Source of the DNA: an uncultured Craurococcus sp.
GTDB lineage: Bacteria; Pseudomonadota; Alphaproteobacteria; Acetobacterales; Acetobacteraceae
DNA: 64,000 bases
Reading direction: 5' to 3'
Assembly: GCA_902805545.1 (NCBI GenBank)
Contig: CADCTD010000065.1
Location: forward strand, 1-64,000
Below are positions 8,828-17,352 of the stretch, piece by piece. A program made the translations under genes and the position numbers. The first letter of the stretch is position 1; every line of letters starts with the position of its first letter. The notes below the pieces were generated by a model. The model saw nothing but the letters and a program-made list of their open reading frames with translations. It was not told the DNA's origin and did not search any database.

Positions 8828-8860
8828 ATCATCGGCGAGGCCAGGTCGGGGAGGGCAAGG

Positions 8861-10522
8861 ATGGACGGCAGCACGGCCGGGCGGGTGGATTACCAGTCCC
8901 TCGTCTTTCCCTATGCGCGCTCGCCCGACCAGGACGCGCCGCAGCCGGTGCGCCACCCGGTCGTCATCGTCGGCGCCGGGCCGGTGGGCCTCGCCGCGGC
9001 CATCGACCTGGCGCAGCAGGGCATCCGCACCGTGCTGCTCGATGACGACGACAGGCTCTCGAACGGCTCCCGCGCCATCTGCTTCGCCAAGCGGACGCTC
9101 GAGATCTTCGACCGGCTCGGCTGCGGCGAGCGCATGGTCGGGCAGGGCGTCACCTGGAACACCGGCAAGGTCTTCTTTCGCGAGGAGCCGGTCTACAGCT
9201 TCAACCTGCTGCCGGAGGCGGGCCACCGGCGCCCGGCCTTCATCAACCTGCAGCAATACTATGTCGAAGGCTTCCTGCTGGAGCGGGCGCGGGCGCTGCC
9301 GCTGATCGACCTGCGCTGGAAGAACCGGGTGGCGGGGCTGGAGCCGCAGGCCGATGGCGTGCTGCTCGACATCGAGACGCCGGATGGCGGCTACCGGCTG
9401 CAGGCCGACTGGCTGGTCGCCGCCGACGGCGCGCGGAGCCCGATCCGCCGCGCGATGGGGCTGGAGAGCCGGGGCCAGACCTTCCGCGACCGCTTCCTCA
9501 TCGCCGATGTGCGGATGGACGCCCCCTTCCCCGCCGAACGCTGGTTCTGGTTCGACCCGCCCTTCCACCCCAACCAGTCCGTGCTGCTGCACCAGCAGCC
9601 GGACGGCGTCTGGCGCATCGACTTCCAGCTCGGCTGGGATGCGGACCCGGTGGCGGAGCGCCAGCCGGAGCGGGTGATCCCCCGCGTGCAGGCGCTGCTC
9701 GGGCCGGAGGCGCGGTTCGAGCTGGAATGGGTCAGCGTCTATACCTTCTCCTGCCTCAGGATGGAGCGCTTCCGCCACGGCCGCGTGCTCTTCGCCGGCG
9801 ACAGCGCGCATGGCGTCTCGCCCTTCGGCGCGCGCGGCGCCAATAGCGGCGTGCAGGATGCGGAGAACCTGGCCTGGAAGCTCGGGCTGGTCGCGGCGGG
9901 CCGGGCGCCGGAGAGCCTGCTCGACAGCTACGATGCCGAGCGGGTCCATGCGGCGGACGAGAACATCCTCAACTCCACCCGCAGCACCGACTTCATCACC
10001 CCGAAGAACGAGGCGAGCCGCGCCTTCCGCGACGCCACGCTGGAGCTGGCGCGCGACTGCGCCTTCGCCCGGCGGCTGGTGAACAGCGGGCGCCTCTCCC
10101 TGCCCAGCACCTACCGCGACTCGCCGCTGAACACGCCCGATGCCGAGGCCTTCGACGGGCCGATGCAGCCCGGCGCCCCGGCCGCCGATGCGCCGGTGCG
10201 GGTCGCGGGCGAGCCGGCCTGGTTCCTGGCCCAGCTCGAGCATGGCGGCTTCACCGGCCTCTGGTTCGGCGAGGGCGAGGCGCCACCGCTGCCCGCTACC
10301 GGCGGCCTCCCGCTGCGGCTGCTGCAGGTCGTCCCGGCCGGCGGCGCCCCGGCCGGTGCGGCCGTGATCGAGGATGCGGAGGGGATGCTCGCCCGGCGCT
10401 ACGATGCGCGGCCCGGCACCTTCTACCTGCTGCGGCCGGACCAGCATGTCGCCGCCCGCTGGCGCCGCTTCGAGCCCGCGCTGGTGCAGGCGGCCCTGGC
10501 CCGCGCCACGGGCCAGGGCTGA
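8861..10522 (+). CDS. FAD-dependent aromatic hydroxylase (MhpA/phenol-hydroxylase-like)
   Basis: A 553-residue class A flavoprotein monooxygenase of the 3-(3-hydroxyphenyl)propionate hydroxylase type. It shows the FAD-binding GAGPVGLAAAIDLAQQG near residue 35, the DG motif LVAADGARSPIRR and the GD motif RVLFAGDSAHGVSPFGARGANSG (split: FAGDSAH and PFGARGANSG). The C-terminal domain is thioredoxin-like. As the first gene of an operon with hmgA and fahA, it probably makes a ring-fission substrate, for example homogentisate from a hydroxyphenylacetate (inference). The start at 8861 is preferred because GGGAGGGCAAGG precedes it and the upstream ATG at 8816 lies inside the operator. Confidence 0.88.
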   Translation: MDGSTAGRVDYQSLVFPYARSPDQDAPQPVRHPVVIVGAGPVGLAAAIDLAQQGIRTVLLDDDDRLSNGSRAICFAKRTLEIFDRLGCGERMVGQGVTWNTGKVFFREEPVYSFNLLPEAGHRRPAFINLQQYYVEGFLLERARALPLIDLRWKNRVAGLEPQADGVLLDIETPDGGYRLQADWLVAADGARSPIRRAMGLESRGQTFRDRFLIADVRMDAPFPAERWFWFDPPFHPNQSVLLHQQPDGVWRIDFQLGWDADPVAERQPERVIPRVQALLGPEARFELEWVSVYTFSCLRMERFRHGRVLFAGDSAHGVSPFGARGANSGVQDAENLAWKLGLVAAGRAPESLLDSYDAERVHAADENILNSTRSTDFITPKNEASRAFRDATLELARDCAFARRLVNSGRLSLPSTYRDSPLNTPDAEAFDGPMQPGAPAADAPVRVAGEPAWFLAQLEHGGFTGLWFGEGEAPPLPATGGLPLRLLQVVPAGGAPAGAAVIEDAEGMLARRYDARPGTFYLLRPDQHVAARWRRFEPALVQAALARATGQG

Positions 10523-10532
10523 GGAGGGCGCC

Positions 10533-10760
10533 ATGCTGAACACCGAGCTCAACCTCGCCGCGCCGGACGATGTCTATGAGGCGCTGGTCGCGCTCCACCG
10601 CGACCTGACGCCGGAGCAGAGCCGCCTCGTCAATGCCAAGCTGATCCTGCTGCTGGCGAACCATGTCGGCGATGCCGCCGTTCTGCGCGAGGCCATGGCG
10701 AAGGCCCGCGAGGGCATCACCCCGGCCGGGCAGGACAGCACCTTGCGGACCACCGCCTGA
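10533..10760 (+). CDS. DUF2783 family small protein
   Basis: A 75-residue protein I recognise as DUF2783 (start MLNTELNLAAPDDVYEALV, core LTPEQSRLVNAKLILLLANHVGD). It is predicted to be all-helical, with no signal peptide or membrane segment. It lies 10 bases after the hydroxylase and 24 before the MBL gene, with a GAGGAGG ribosome site. The tight placement suggests it helps the hydroxylase or the pathway, perhaps as a small accessory subunit (inference); no function is established that I know of. Confidence 0.8.
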   Translation: MLNTELNLAAPDDVYEALVALHRDLTPEQSRLVNAKLILLLANHVGDAAVLREAMAKAREGITPAGQDSTLRTTA

Positions 10761-10784
10761 ACCCGATCGAGAGGACGAGACCCC

Positions 10785-11765
10785 ATGTCAGGCTTCGCCA
10801 GCACCAAGGACCTCGCCGACAAGAACGTCTCCTTCGAGGAGCTCGGCCCCGGCCTCTATGGCTGGACGGCGGAGGGCGACCCAAACTCCGGCGTCGTCAT
10901 CGGCGATGACAGCGTGCTCGTCGTCGATGCCCAGGCGACGCCGGCCATGGCGCGGGACGTCATCGCCCGCATCCGCCAGGTGACGGACAAGCCAGTCCGC
11001 CATGTGGTGCTGAGCCACTACCATGCGGTCCGCGTGCTCGGCGCCTCGGGCTATGAGGGGGCGGAGATCATCGCCTCCGACGCGACGCGGGACCTGATCG
11101 TCGAGCGCGGCCAGCAGGACATGGACAGCGAGATCGGCCGCTTCCCCCGCCTGTTCCGCGGCAAGGAGAGCATCCCCGGCCTCACCTGGCCGCATGTCGT
11201 CTTCCACAAGCGGATGACGCTGTGGATGGGGCAGCGCGAGGTGCAGATCATCCATATCGGTCGCAGCCACACCGCCGGCGACACGGTGGTCTGGCTGCCG
11301 AAGGAGCGGGTGCTCTTCGCCGGCGACACGGTCGAGTTCGGCGCGACGCCCTATTGCGGCGACGCGCATTTCACCGACTGGCCGGCGACGCTGGCCGCGG
11401 TGCGGGCGCTCGGCGCCGAGAAGCTGGTGCCGGGCCGCGGCCGCAGCCTGATGAACCGGGCCGAGGTCGAGGAGGGCATCGCCGGCACCATCGCCTTCAC
11501 CTCGGACCTCTTCGCCATCGCCAAGGCGGGCGTCGCCAAGGGCGCCACGCTGACGCAGGTCTATGACGAGGCCATGGCGGCGATGCGCCCCAAATACGGG
11601 CATTGGGTGATCTTCGAGCACTGCATGCCCTTCGATGTCAGCCGCGCCTATGACGAGGCGCAGGGCCTCGACCACCCGCGCATCTGGACCGCCGAGCGCG
11701 ACATCGAGATGTGGCAGGCGCTCGAGCAGGGCAGCACCATGAAATCCGCCGAAGCGCATTCCTGA
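10785..11765 (+). CDS. Metallo-beta-lactamase-fold protein with variant metal site
   Basis: A 326-residue MBL-fold protein inside the homogentisate operon. The fold is clear: VVIGDDSVLVVDAQATPA, a SHYHAVRVLGASGY motif, GRSHTAGDTVVWLP, LFAGDTVEFGATPY. The usual HxHxDH zinc motif reads H78-Y-H80-A-V-R83, so the Asp and third His are gone, and the usual PGHG reads PGRG. Two His, the later His in GRSHTAGD and the Asp in AGDTVE remain, so it may bind one metal or none. It is probably a pathway hydrolase or isomerase, or a structural partner; the substrate is unknown. The ATG at 10785 has GAGAGGA upstream. Confidence 0.85.
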   Translation: MSGFASTKDLADKNVSFEELGPGLYGWTAEGDPNSGVVIGDDSVLVVDAQATPAMARDVIARIRQVTDKPVRHVVLSHYHAVRVLGASGYEGAEIIASDATRDLIVERGQQDMDSEIGRFPRLFRGKESIPGLTWPHVVFHKRMTLWMGQREVQIIHIGRSHTAGDTVVWLPKERVLFAGDTVEFGATPYCGDAHFTDWPATLAAVRALGAEKLVPGRGRSLMNRAEVEEGIAGTIAFTSDLFAIAKAGVAKGATLTQVYDEAMAAMRPKYGHWVIFEHCMPFDVSRAYDEAQGLDHPRIWTAERDIEMWQALEQGSTMKSAEAHS

Positions 11766-11780
11766 GGGAGACCGGCCAGC

Positions 11781-13130
11781 ATGAACCTCGTCCAGCCCTT
11801 CACCGCTGCCGGCGCGGGCACGGCGGAGCCCGCCTACCTCTCCGGCTTCGGCAACCAGTTCGAGACGGAGGCGCTGCCGGGCGCCCTGCCGGTCGGCCGC
11901 AACTCGCCGCAGCGCTGCGCCTATGGGCTCTATGCCGAGCAGCTCAGCGGCTCCCCCTTCACCGCACCGAGGGCGGCGAATGAGCGGAGCTGGCTCTACC
12001 GCATCCGCCCGACCGTCGCGAACTGGGGGCAATTCCGCCGGGCCGAGCCCGGGCTCTGGCGCACCGCGCCCTGCGCCGAGATCGAGGTCCCGCCCGCGCC
12101 GATGCGCTGGAGCCCGGTGCCGATCCCGGAGGGTGGGCTGTCCTTCGTCGAGGGCATGCGCACCGTCACCACGGCGGGCGATGCCGGCAGCCAGGCCGGC
12201 ATGGCGGCACATCTCTACTTCGCCACACGCTCCATGGAGGACGAGTATTTCTTCAACGCCGATGCCGAGATGCTGCTGGTCCCGCAGCAGGGCGCGCTGC
12301 GGCTGGCCACCGAGTTCGGCGTGATCGACATCGCGCCGGGCGAGATCGCGGTGATCCCGCGCGGCGTCAAATTCCGCGCCGAGCTCCGCGGCGGCCCTGC
12401 CCGCGGCTATGTCTGCGAGAATTACGGCGGCGCCCTCTCCCTGCCGGAGCGCGGGCCGATCGGTGCCAATTGCCTCGCCAATCCGCGCGACTTCCTCACC
12501 CCCGTCGCCGCCTATGAGGACCGGGAGGCGAAGAGCCTGCTGACCGTCAAGTGGGGCGGCACGCTCTGGCAGGCGGAGATCCCGGCCTCGCCGCTCGACG
12601 TGGTGGCCTGGCACGGCAATTACGCGCCCTACAAGTACGACCTCCGGCGCTACTCGCCGGTCGGGCCGGTGCTTTTCGACCATGCGGACCCGTCGATCTT
12701 CACCGTCCTCACCTCGCCGAGCGACACGCCGGGCACGGCGAATATCGACTTCGTCATCTTCCCCGAGCGCTGGATGGTGGCGGAGAACACCTTCCGCCCG
12801 CCCTGGTACCACATGAACGTCATGTCGGAGTTCATGGGGCTGATCTACGGCGTCTATGACGCGAAGACGGGCGGCGGCTTCGCCCCGGGCGGCTTCTCGC
12901 TGCACAACACCATGCTGCCGCACGGGCCGGACATGTCAGCCTTCGAGGGGGCGAGCAAGGCGGAGCTGAAGCCGCACAAGCTTGAAGGGACGCTCGCCTT
13001 CATGTTCGAGACGCGCTTCATGCAGCGCGTCACCGCCTATGCCGCCGGCCTGCCGGAGCTGCAGCGGGACTATGGCGCGTACGGCCAGGCGCTGCAGCGC
13101 CATTTCGACCCCAGCCGGCGCGAGTGGTGA
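11781..13130 (+). CDS. hmgA: Homogentisate 1,2-dioxygenase
   Basis: A 449-residue non-haem Fe(II) dioxygenase that opens homogentisate to maleylacetoacetate. It is full length and begins with the typical [19 protein letters not shown] block. The iron ligands are visible in [16 protein letters not shown] (His344, Glu350) and in [11 protein letters not shown] (His375/His381 region). It lies 15 bases after the MBL gene with a GAGGGAG ribosome site and is followed by fahA. No maleylacetoacetate isomerase gene (maiA/GST-type) is present in the operon, so that step is encoded elsewhere, occurs non-enzymatically, or is done by a neighbour. Confidence 0.97.
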   Translation: MNLVQPFTAAGAGTAEPAYLSGFGNQFETEALPGALPVGRNSPQRCAYGLYAEQLSGSPFTAPRAANERSWLYRIRPTVANWGQFRRAEPGLWRTAPCAEIEVPPAPMRWSPVPIPEGGLSFVEGMRTVTTAGDAGSQAGMAAHLYFATRSMEDEYFFNADAEMLLVPQQGALRLATEFGVIDIAPGEIAVIPRGVKFRAELRGGPARGYVCENYGGALSLPERGPIGANCLANPRDFLTPVAAYEDREAKSLLTVKWGGTLWQAEIPASPLDVVAWHGNYAPYKYDLRRYSPVGPVLFDHADPSIFTVLTSPSDTPGTANIDFVIFPERWMVAENTFRPPWYHMNVMSEFMGLIYGVYDAKTGGGFAPGGFSLHNTMLPHGPDMSAFEGASKAELKPHKLEGTLAFMFETRFMQRVTAYAAGLPELQRDYGAYGQALQRHFDPSRREW

Positions 13131-13135
13131 GCGGC

Positions 13136-14458
13136 ATGCCCATGATCGACGCGACGCATGACGCCGGGCTGCGCAGCTGGGTGGACTCGGCCAATGGCCA
13201 TCCGGACTTCCCGATCCAGAACCTGCCGCTCGGCATCTTCTCCCCGGCCGGCGGCGGGAAGCGGGCCGGTGTCGCCATCGGCGCGATGATCCTCGACCTC
13301 GGCGCGGCACAGGCGGCGGGGCTGTTCGGGGGCGAGGCGGCGCAGGCCGCCGAGGCGATGGCGGGCGGCACGCTGAACGCCTTCTTCGCCCTCAGCGCCG
13401 GGCCGCGCGTGGCGCTCCGCGCCCGGCTCTCGGCCCTGCTGGCCGAGGGCAGCGCGGAGCGGGCGAGGCTCGAGCCCTGCCTCCATCCGGCCCAAGGCTG
13501 CACGCTGCACCTGCCGGCACGGATCGGCGACTACACCGACTTCTATGTCGGCATCCATCACGCGACGAATGTCGGCAAGGTCTTCCGCCCCGACAACCCG
13601 CTGCTGCCGAACTACAAATATGTCCCCATCGGCTATCACGGCCGCGCCTCCTCCGTCGTGCCCTCGGGCACGCCGATCCGCCGGCCGCAGGGCCAGCGCA
13701 AGCGGCCGGAGGAGAACGCTCCGAGCTTCGGCCCCTGCCGCAACCTCGACTACGAGCTGGAGCTCGGCATCTGGGTCGGCCCCGGCAATGCGCTCGGCAC
13801 GCCGGTGCCGGTGGGCGAGGCAGCGCGGCACGTCGCCGGCTACTGCCTGCTGAACGACTGGTCGGCACGCGACATCCAGGCCTGGGAATACCAGCCGCTC
13901 GGCCCCTTCCTCGGCAAGAATTTCGGCACGACGATCAGCCCCTGGGTGATCACGCCGGAGGCGCTGGCGCCCTTCCGCCAGGCCCAGCCGCCGCGGCCGG
14001 AGGGCGACCCGGCCCCCCTGCCCTACCTGCTGGACGAGGCGGACCAGCGCGAGGGCGCCTTCGACCTCGAGCTCGAGGTGCTGCTGGAGACGCCGGGCCT
14101 GCGCGAGAAGGGGCTGCCGCCGCAGCGCCTCGGCCTCAGCAACACCCGGCACATGTACTGGACGGTGGCGCAGATGGTGGCGCATCACGCCAGCAATGGC
14201 TGCAACCTGCAGCCGGGCGACCTGCTCGGCTCCGGCACCATCTCCGGCCCCGACGCGGCCTCGCTCGGCAGTCTGCTGGAGATCACCCAGGGCGGGAAGC
14301 AGCCGCTGCAACTTGGCTCGGGCGAAGAGCGGCGCTATCTCGAGGATGGCGATTCGCTGGTGCTTCGCGCCCGCGCCCGGCGCGAGGGCTTCGCCTCCAT
14401 CGGCTTCGGCGAGTGCCGCGGCAGCATCCTGCCGGCGCCCGCGGCGGAGGCCGCGTGA
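13136..14458 (+). CDS. fahA: Fumarylacetoacetase
   Basis: A 440-residue hydrolase that splits fumarylacetoacetate into fumarate and acetoacetate, the last step of the homogentisate path. Family markers are the FPIQNLPLGIF start, DFYVGIHHATNVGKVFRP, the LPNYKYVPIGYHGRASS segment, and DYELELGIWVG with acidic metal ligands. The ATG at 13136 is preferred (a GGTGAG site precedes it); GTG 13124 and ATG 13142 are possible. It follows hmgA by five bases and overlaps the next gene by ATGA, so the genes form one transcript. Confidence 0.96.
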   Translation: MPMIDATHDAGLRSWVDSANGHPDFPIQNLPLGIFSPAGGGKRAGVAIGAMILDLGAAQAAGLFGGEAAQAAEAMAGGTLNAFFALSAGPRVALRARLSALLAEGSAERARLEPCLHPAQGCTLHLPARIGDYTDFYVGIHHATNVGKVFRPDNPLLPNYKYVPIGYHGRASSVVPSGTPIRRPQGQRKRPEENAPSFGPCRNLDYELELGIWVGPGNALGTPVPVGEAARHVAGYCLLNDWSARDIQAWEYQPLGPFLGKNFGTTISPWVITPEALAPFRQAQPPRPEGDPAPLPYLLDEADQREGAFDLELEVLLETPGLREKGLPPQRLGLSNTRHMYWTVAQMVAHHASNGCNLQPGDLLGSGTISGPDAASLGSLLEITQGGKQPLQLGSGEERRYLEDGDSLVLRARARREGFASIGFGECRGSILPAPAAEAA

Positions 14459-15444
14459 TGGGCAGCCTCCACCTCGCGCGCCGCACCGCCCTCGCAGCGG
14501 GGCTCGGCGCCGCCCTGCCGCTGCGCGGACTGCGCGCCGAGGCCTACCCGGACCGGCCGGTCAAATGGATCGTCGCCTATGCCGCGGGCGGCGGCACGGA
14601 TACGCTGGCCCGCATGCTCGGCGCCGCCATCGCGGCCCGGCTCGGCCAGCCGATGGTGATCGACAACCGCCCGGGTGCCGCGACCAATATCGGCGCAGAG
14701 GCCACGGCCAAGTCACCGCCGGATGGCTACACCGTCTTCTCCGCCGACAACGGCACGCTGGTCTTCAACCCGGCGCTGTTCCGCCGCCTGCCCTATGACC
14801 CGGCGCGCGACTTCCAGCCGGTCGGGCTGATGGCCCGCTTCCCGCTGGTGCTGACGGTGAAGCAGGACTCGCCCTTCGCCAGCGCCCGGGCGATGTTCGA
14901 CGCGGCGAAGGCCAGGCCCGGCGCGGTCGACTACGGCTCGCCCGGCATCGGCTCGCCGCATCACCTGGCGATGGAGCGGCTGGCGAAGGAGGCGGGCGTC
15001 CGCTTCACCCACATCCCCTATCGCGGCGCGGCACCGGCCCTGAACGACCTGCTGGCGGGGACGATCGGGTCGATGATCCTCGACCTTCCCTCCGGCCTCG
15101 AGACCCTGCGCGCCCGGCGGGTGAAGCCGCTCGCCCTCTGCTCGGCGCAGCGCCACCCGGACCTGCCGGATGTGCCGACCATCGGCGAGGCGCTCGGCCT
15201 CTCCCGCTTCGAGGCCTATGCCTGGCAGGGGATGGTCGTGCCGGCGAACACGCCGGCGCCCGTCGCCGGCCGGCTGACGGCGGAGCTCGCCGCCGCGCTG
15301 CGCGAGGAGGCGGTCACCGGGCGGATGCGCGGCATCGGCCTCGAGCCGCTGAGCGGCGGGCCGGCGGAGTTCCGCCAGCTGATCGAGGCGGAGCGCGCTG
15401 TCTGGGTGCCGCTGATCAGGGAACTCGGCATCACCCTCGACTGA
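14458..15444 (+). CDS. Bug-type (TctC) periplasmic receptor, homogentisate operon
   Basis: A 328-residue tripartite tricarboxylate transporter receptor of the Bug family. It has a twin-arginine-like signal (LARRTALAAGLGAALPLRG), then the mature-start motif YPDRPVKWIVAYAAGGGTDTLAR, the IDNRPGAATNIGAEATAKSPPDGYT region and IPYRGAAPALNDLLAG. Bug proteins bind carboxylates in the periplasm. No TctA/TctB membrane genes are nearby, common for orphan Bug proteins. Position after fahA (ATGA overlap) suggests it binds the aromatic acid fed into the operon (inference). Confidence 0.9.
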   Translation: MGSLHLARRTALAAGLGAALPLRGLRAEAYPDRPVKWIVAYAAGGGTDTLARMLGAAIAARLGQPMVIDNRPGAATNIGAEATAKSPPDGYTVFSADNGTLVFNPALFRRLPYDPARDFQPVGLMARFPLVLTVKQDSPFASARAMFDAAKARPGAVDYGSPGIGSPHHLAMERLAKEAGVRFTHIPYRGAAPALNDLLAGTIGSMILDLPSGLETLRARRVKPLALCSAQRHPDLPDVPTIGEALGLSRFEAYAWQGMVVPANTPAPVAGRLTAELAAALREEAVTGRMRGIGLEPLSGGPAEFRQLIEAERAVWVPLIRELGITLD

Positions 15445-15457
15445 CGCGGAGACGAAG

Positions 15458-17251
15458 ATGACGGAAGCCTGCGACGTCCTGGTGATCGGCTCCGGCGCGG
15501 GCGGGCTCGCGGCGGCGACGGCCGCGGCGGCGGAGGGGCTCGCGGTCATCGTCGCGGAGAAGGAGCGGTATGTCGGCGGCACCACCGCCCTCTCCGGCGG
15601 CTTCCTCTGGGTCCCGAACAACCCCGTCTCCCGCCGCGACGGGGTGGAGGACAGCGTCGAGGCCGCCCGCACCTATCTGCGGCACGAGGCGGGCAACCAC
15701 TTCAACGCGGATTGCGTCGATGCCTTCCTCGCCCATGGGCCGGAGGCGGTGGAGTTCTTCGAGAGCCGCACCGCGCTGCGCTTCGATGCCGCCTCCGCCT
15801 TCTCCGACTACCATCCGACCGCGCCGGGCGGCGTCGCCGGCGGGCGCTCCATCGTCGCCGCGCCCTATGACGCCAAGGCGCTCGGCAAGGAGCTCGCACG
15901 GCTGCGGCCGCCCCTGCCGGAGCTGACCTTCGCCGGGCTGATGATCGGCTCCGGGCCGGAGCTGAAGCATTTCTTCAACGTCACCCGCTCGGCGCGCTCC
16001 GTGGCCTATGTGGCGCGGCGGATGACGGCGCATCTGCGCGACCTCGCACTGCATGGCCGCGGCATGATGCTGACCAACGGCAATGCGCTCGCCGCGCGGC
16101 TGTTCCGCAGCGCCCTCGACCTCGGCGTCCGGGTCTGGACCGAGGCGGGGGCGGAGCGGCTGCTGGTGGAGCAGGGGCGCGTGGTCGGGGCGCGGCTGGC
16201 GACGGCCGATGGCCCGCGCGAGGTGCGCGCGGCGCGCGGGGTGGTGCTGGCGGCCGGCGGCTTCCCGCAGGACAGGGAGCGGCGCCGCAGCGTCTTCCCG
16301 CATGACGCGGATGGCACGAGCCACCTCTCCCCGGCCCCGCCCGGCAATACCGGCGACGGGCTGCGCCTTGCCGAGGCGGCCGGCGCCGCGCTGGAGTTCG
16401 GCTATCCCAATGCGGCGGCCTGGGTGCCGGTCTCCCGCGTGCCGCGGAAGGATGGCGGCTGGGGCGTCTTCCCGCATTTCATCGACCGGGCCAAGCCGGG
16501 GCTGATCGCCGTGCTGCCCGATGGGCGGCGCTTCGTGAACGAGGCGAATTCCTACCACGACTTCGTCCAGGCGCTCTTCGCCGCCAGCCCGGCGGGCGGG
16601 CCGGTGCGGGCCTTCCTGGTGGTGGATCATGCCTTCCTGCGCCGCTTCGGCCTCGGCTTCGTCAAGCCTTTCCCGGTGCCGGTCGGCGGCCAGGTCCGGT
16701 CCGGCTACCTGAGGCGCAGCGGCAGCCTGGCCGAGCTGGCCGCGGCGGCCGGCATCGACCCCGCGGGCCTCGAGGCGACCGTCGCCGCCTTCAACCGCGA
16801 TGCGCGCGCCGGCACGGATACCGCCTTCGGCAAGGGCTCGACCGCCTACAACCGCTTCAACGGGGACCCGGCCTTCACGCCCAACCCCTGCCTCGCCCCG
16901 ATCGAGCAGGGCCCCTTCTACGCGGTGGAGGTGGGGGTGGGCGATCTCGGCACCTTCGCCGGGATGCGCGCCAACGGCCGGGCCCAGGTCCTGGACGGCG
17001 AGGGGCGGCCGATCCCCGGCCTCTACGCCGCGGGCAACGACATGGCGAGCATCATGGGCGGCAACTACCCGGGCGGCGGGATCACCCTCGGGCCGGCGCT
17101 CACCTTCGGCTACATCGCGGCACGCCACATGGCAGCGCAGCCGGCCGGGCCCAACGCCGACCAAGTGGAGGCGCCTGGCCTGAGTAACTCGCTCGACGAG
17201 GCAGCAGGTGAGGGCGGGGTCCGAAAGCCAGGTCGAGCGGAACCCGCCTAG
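15458..17251 (+). CDS. FAD-dependent oxidoreductase (KstD/fumarate-reductase-like)
   Basis: A 597-residue flavoprotein of the 3-ketosteroid dehydrogenase/fumarate reductase flavoprotein class. It opens with the FAD motif IGSGAGGLAAATAAAAEG, then GGTTALSGGFLWVP, and closes with the FAD-binding GLYAAGNDMASIMGGNYPGGG (split: GLYAAGND and GGNYPGGGITLGPAL). It is 13 bases after the Bug gene and probably its operon partner, acting on a cyclic or aromatic-derived substrate (inference). The family-like part ends near AARHMAAQ; the last 30 or so residues are encoded by a dispersed repeat that also supplies the TAG stop, so the C-terminus appears to be a recent extension. Confidence 0.87.
   Translation: MTEACDVLVIGSGAGGLAAATAAAAEGLAVIVAEKERYVGGTTALSGGFLWVPNNPVSRRDGVEDSVEAARTYLRHEAGNHFNADCVDAFLAHGPEAVEFFESRTALRFDAASAFSDYHPTAPGGVAGGRSIVAAPYDAKALGKELARLRPPLPELTFAGLMIGSGPELKHFFNVTRSARSVAYVARRMTAHLRDLALHGRGMMLTNGNALAARLFRSALDLGVRVWTEAGAERLLVEQGRVVGARLATADGPREVRAARGVVLAAGGFPQDRERRRSVFPHDADGTSHLSPAPPGNTGDGLRLAEAAGAALEFGYPNAAAWVPVSRVPRKDGGWGVFPHFIDRAKPGLIAVLPDGRRFVNEANSYHDFVQALFAASPAGGPVRAFLVVDHAFLRRFGLGFVKPFPVPVGGQVRSGYLRRSGSLAELAAAAGIDPAGLEATVAAFNRDARAGTDTAFGKGSTAYNRFNGDPAFTPNPCLAPIEQGPFYAVEVGVGDLGTFAGMRANGRAQVLDGEGRPIPGLYAAGNDMASIMGGNYPGGGITLGPALTFGYIAARHMAAQPAGPNADQVEAPGLSNSLDEAAGEGGVRKPGRAEPA
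17182..17251. repeat. Dispersed repeat, copy 1
   Basis: This 70-base stretch is related to 59186-59255. Both start with GAGTAA[C/T]TCGCTCG and, 49-50 bases later, contain GTCGA[GC/AT]GGAACCCGC followed by CTAG. The middle parts are diverged but alignable (AGG..GCGG..TCCG..AGCC). In this copy the repeat is read as the C-terminal codons and TAG stop of the flavoprotein. I see only two copies in the window; the family size is unknown. Confidence 0.6.
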
Positions 17252-17252
17252 T

Positions 17253-17352
17253 GCATGATCGCTGGAGGCCGGAACGGCCGCAGGCGTGAATCATGTGATA
17301 AAACAATCAGCCAGAGCATGATCCGCGATCCCGTGATCGTGGATCAAGCTCT
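17253..17352. repeat. Palindromic intergenic element and likely bidirectional terminator
   Basis: Two imperfect hairpins lie between convergent genes. The first (about 17253-17295) has an inner stem GGCCG/CGGCC and outer CATGAT/ATCATG arms. The second (17313-17352) is an 18-base inverted repeat, AGAGCATGATCCGCGATC against its complement with two mismatches and a CCGT loop. The second hairpin overlaps the stop codon of the minus-strand Bug gene. The AGAGCATGATC core looks like a dispersed alphaproteobacterial repeat. Confidence 0.6.
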
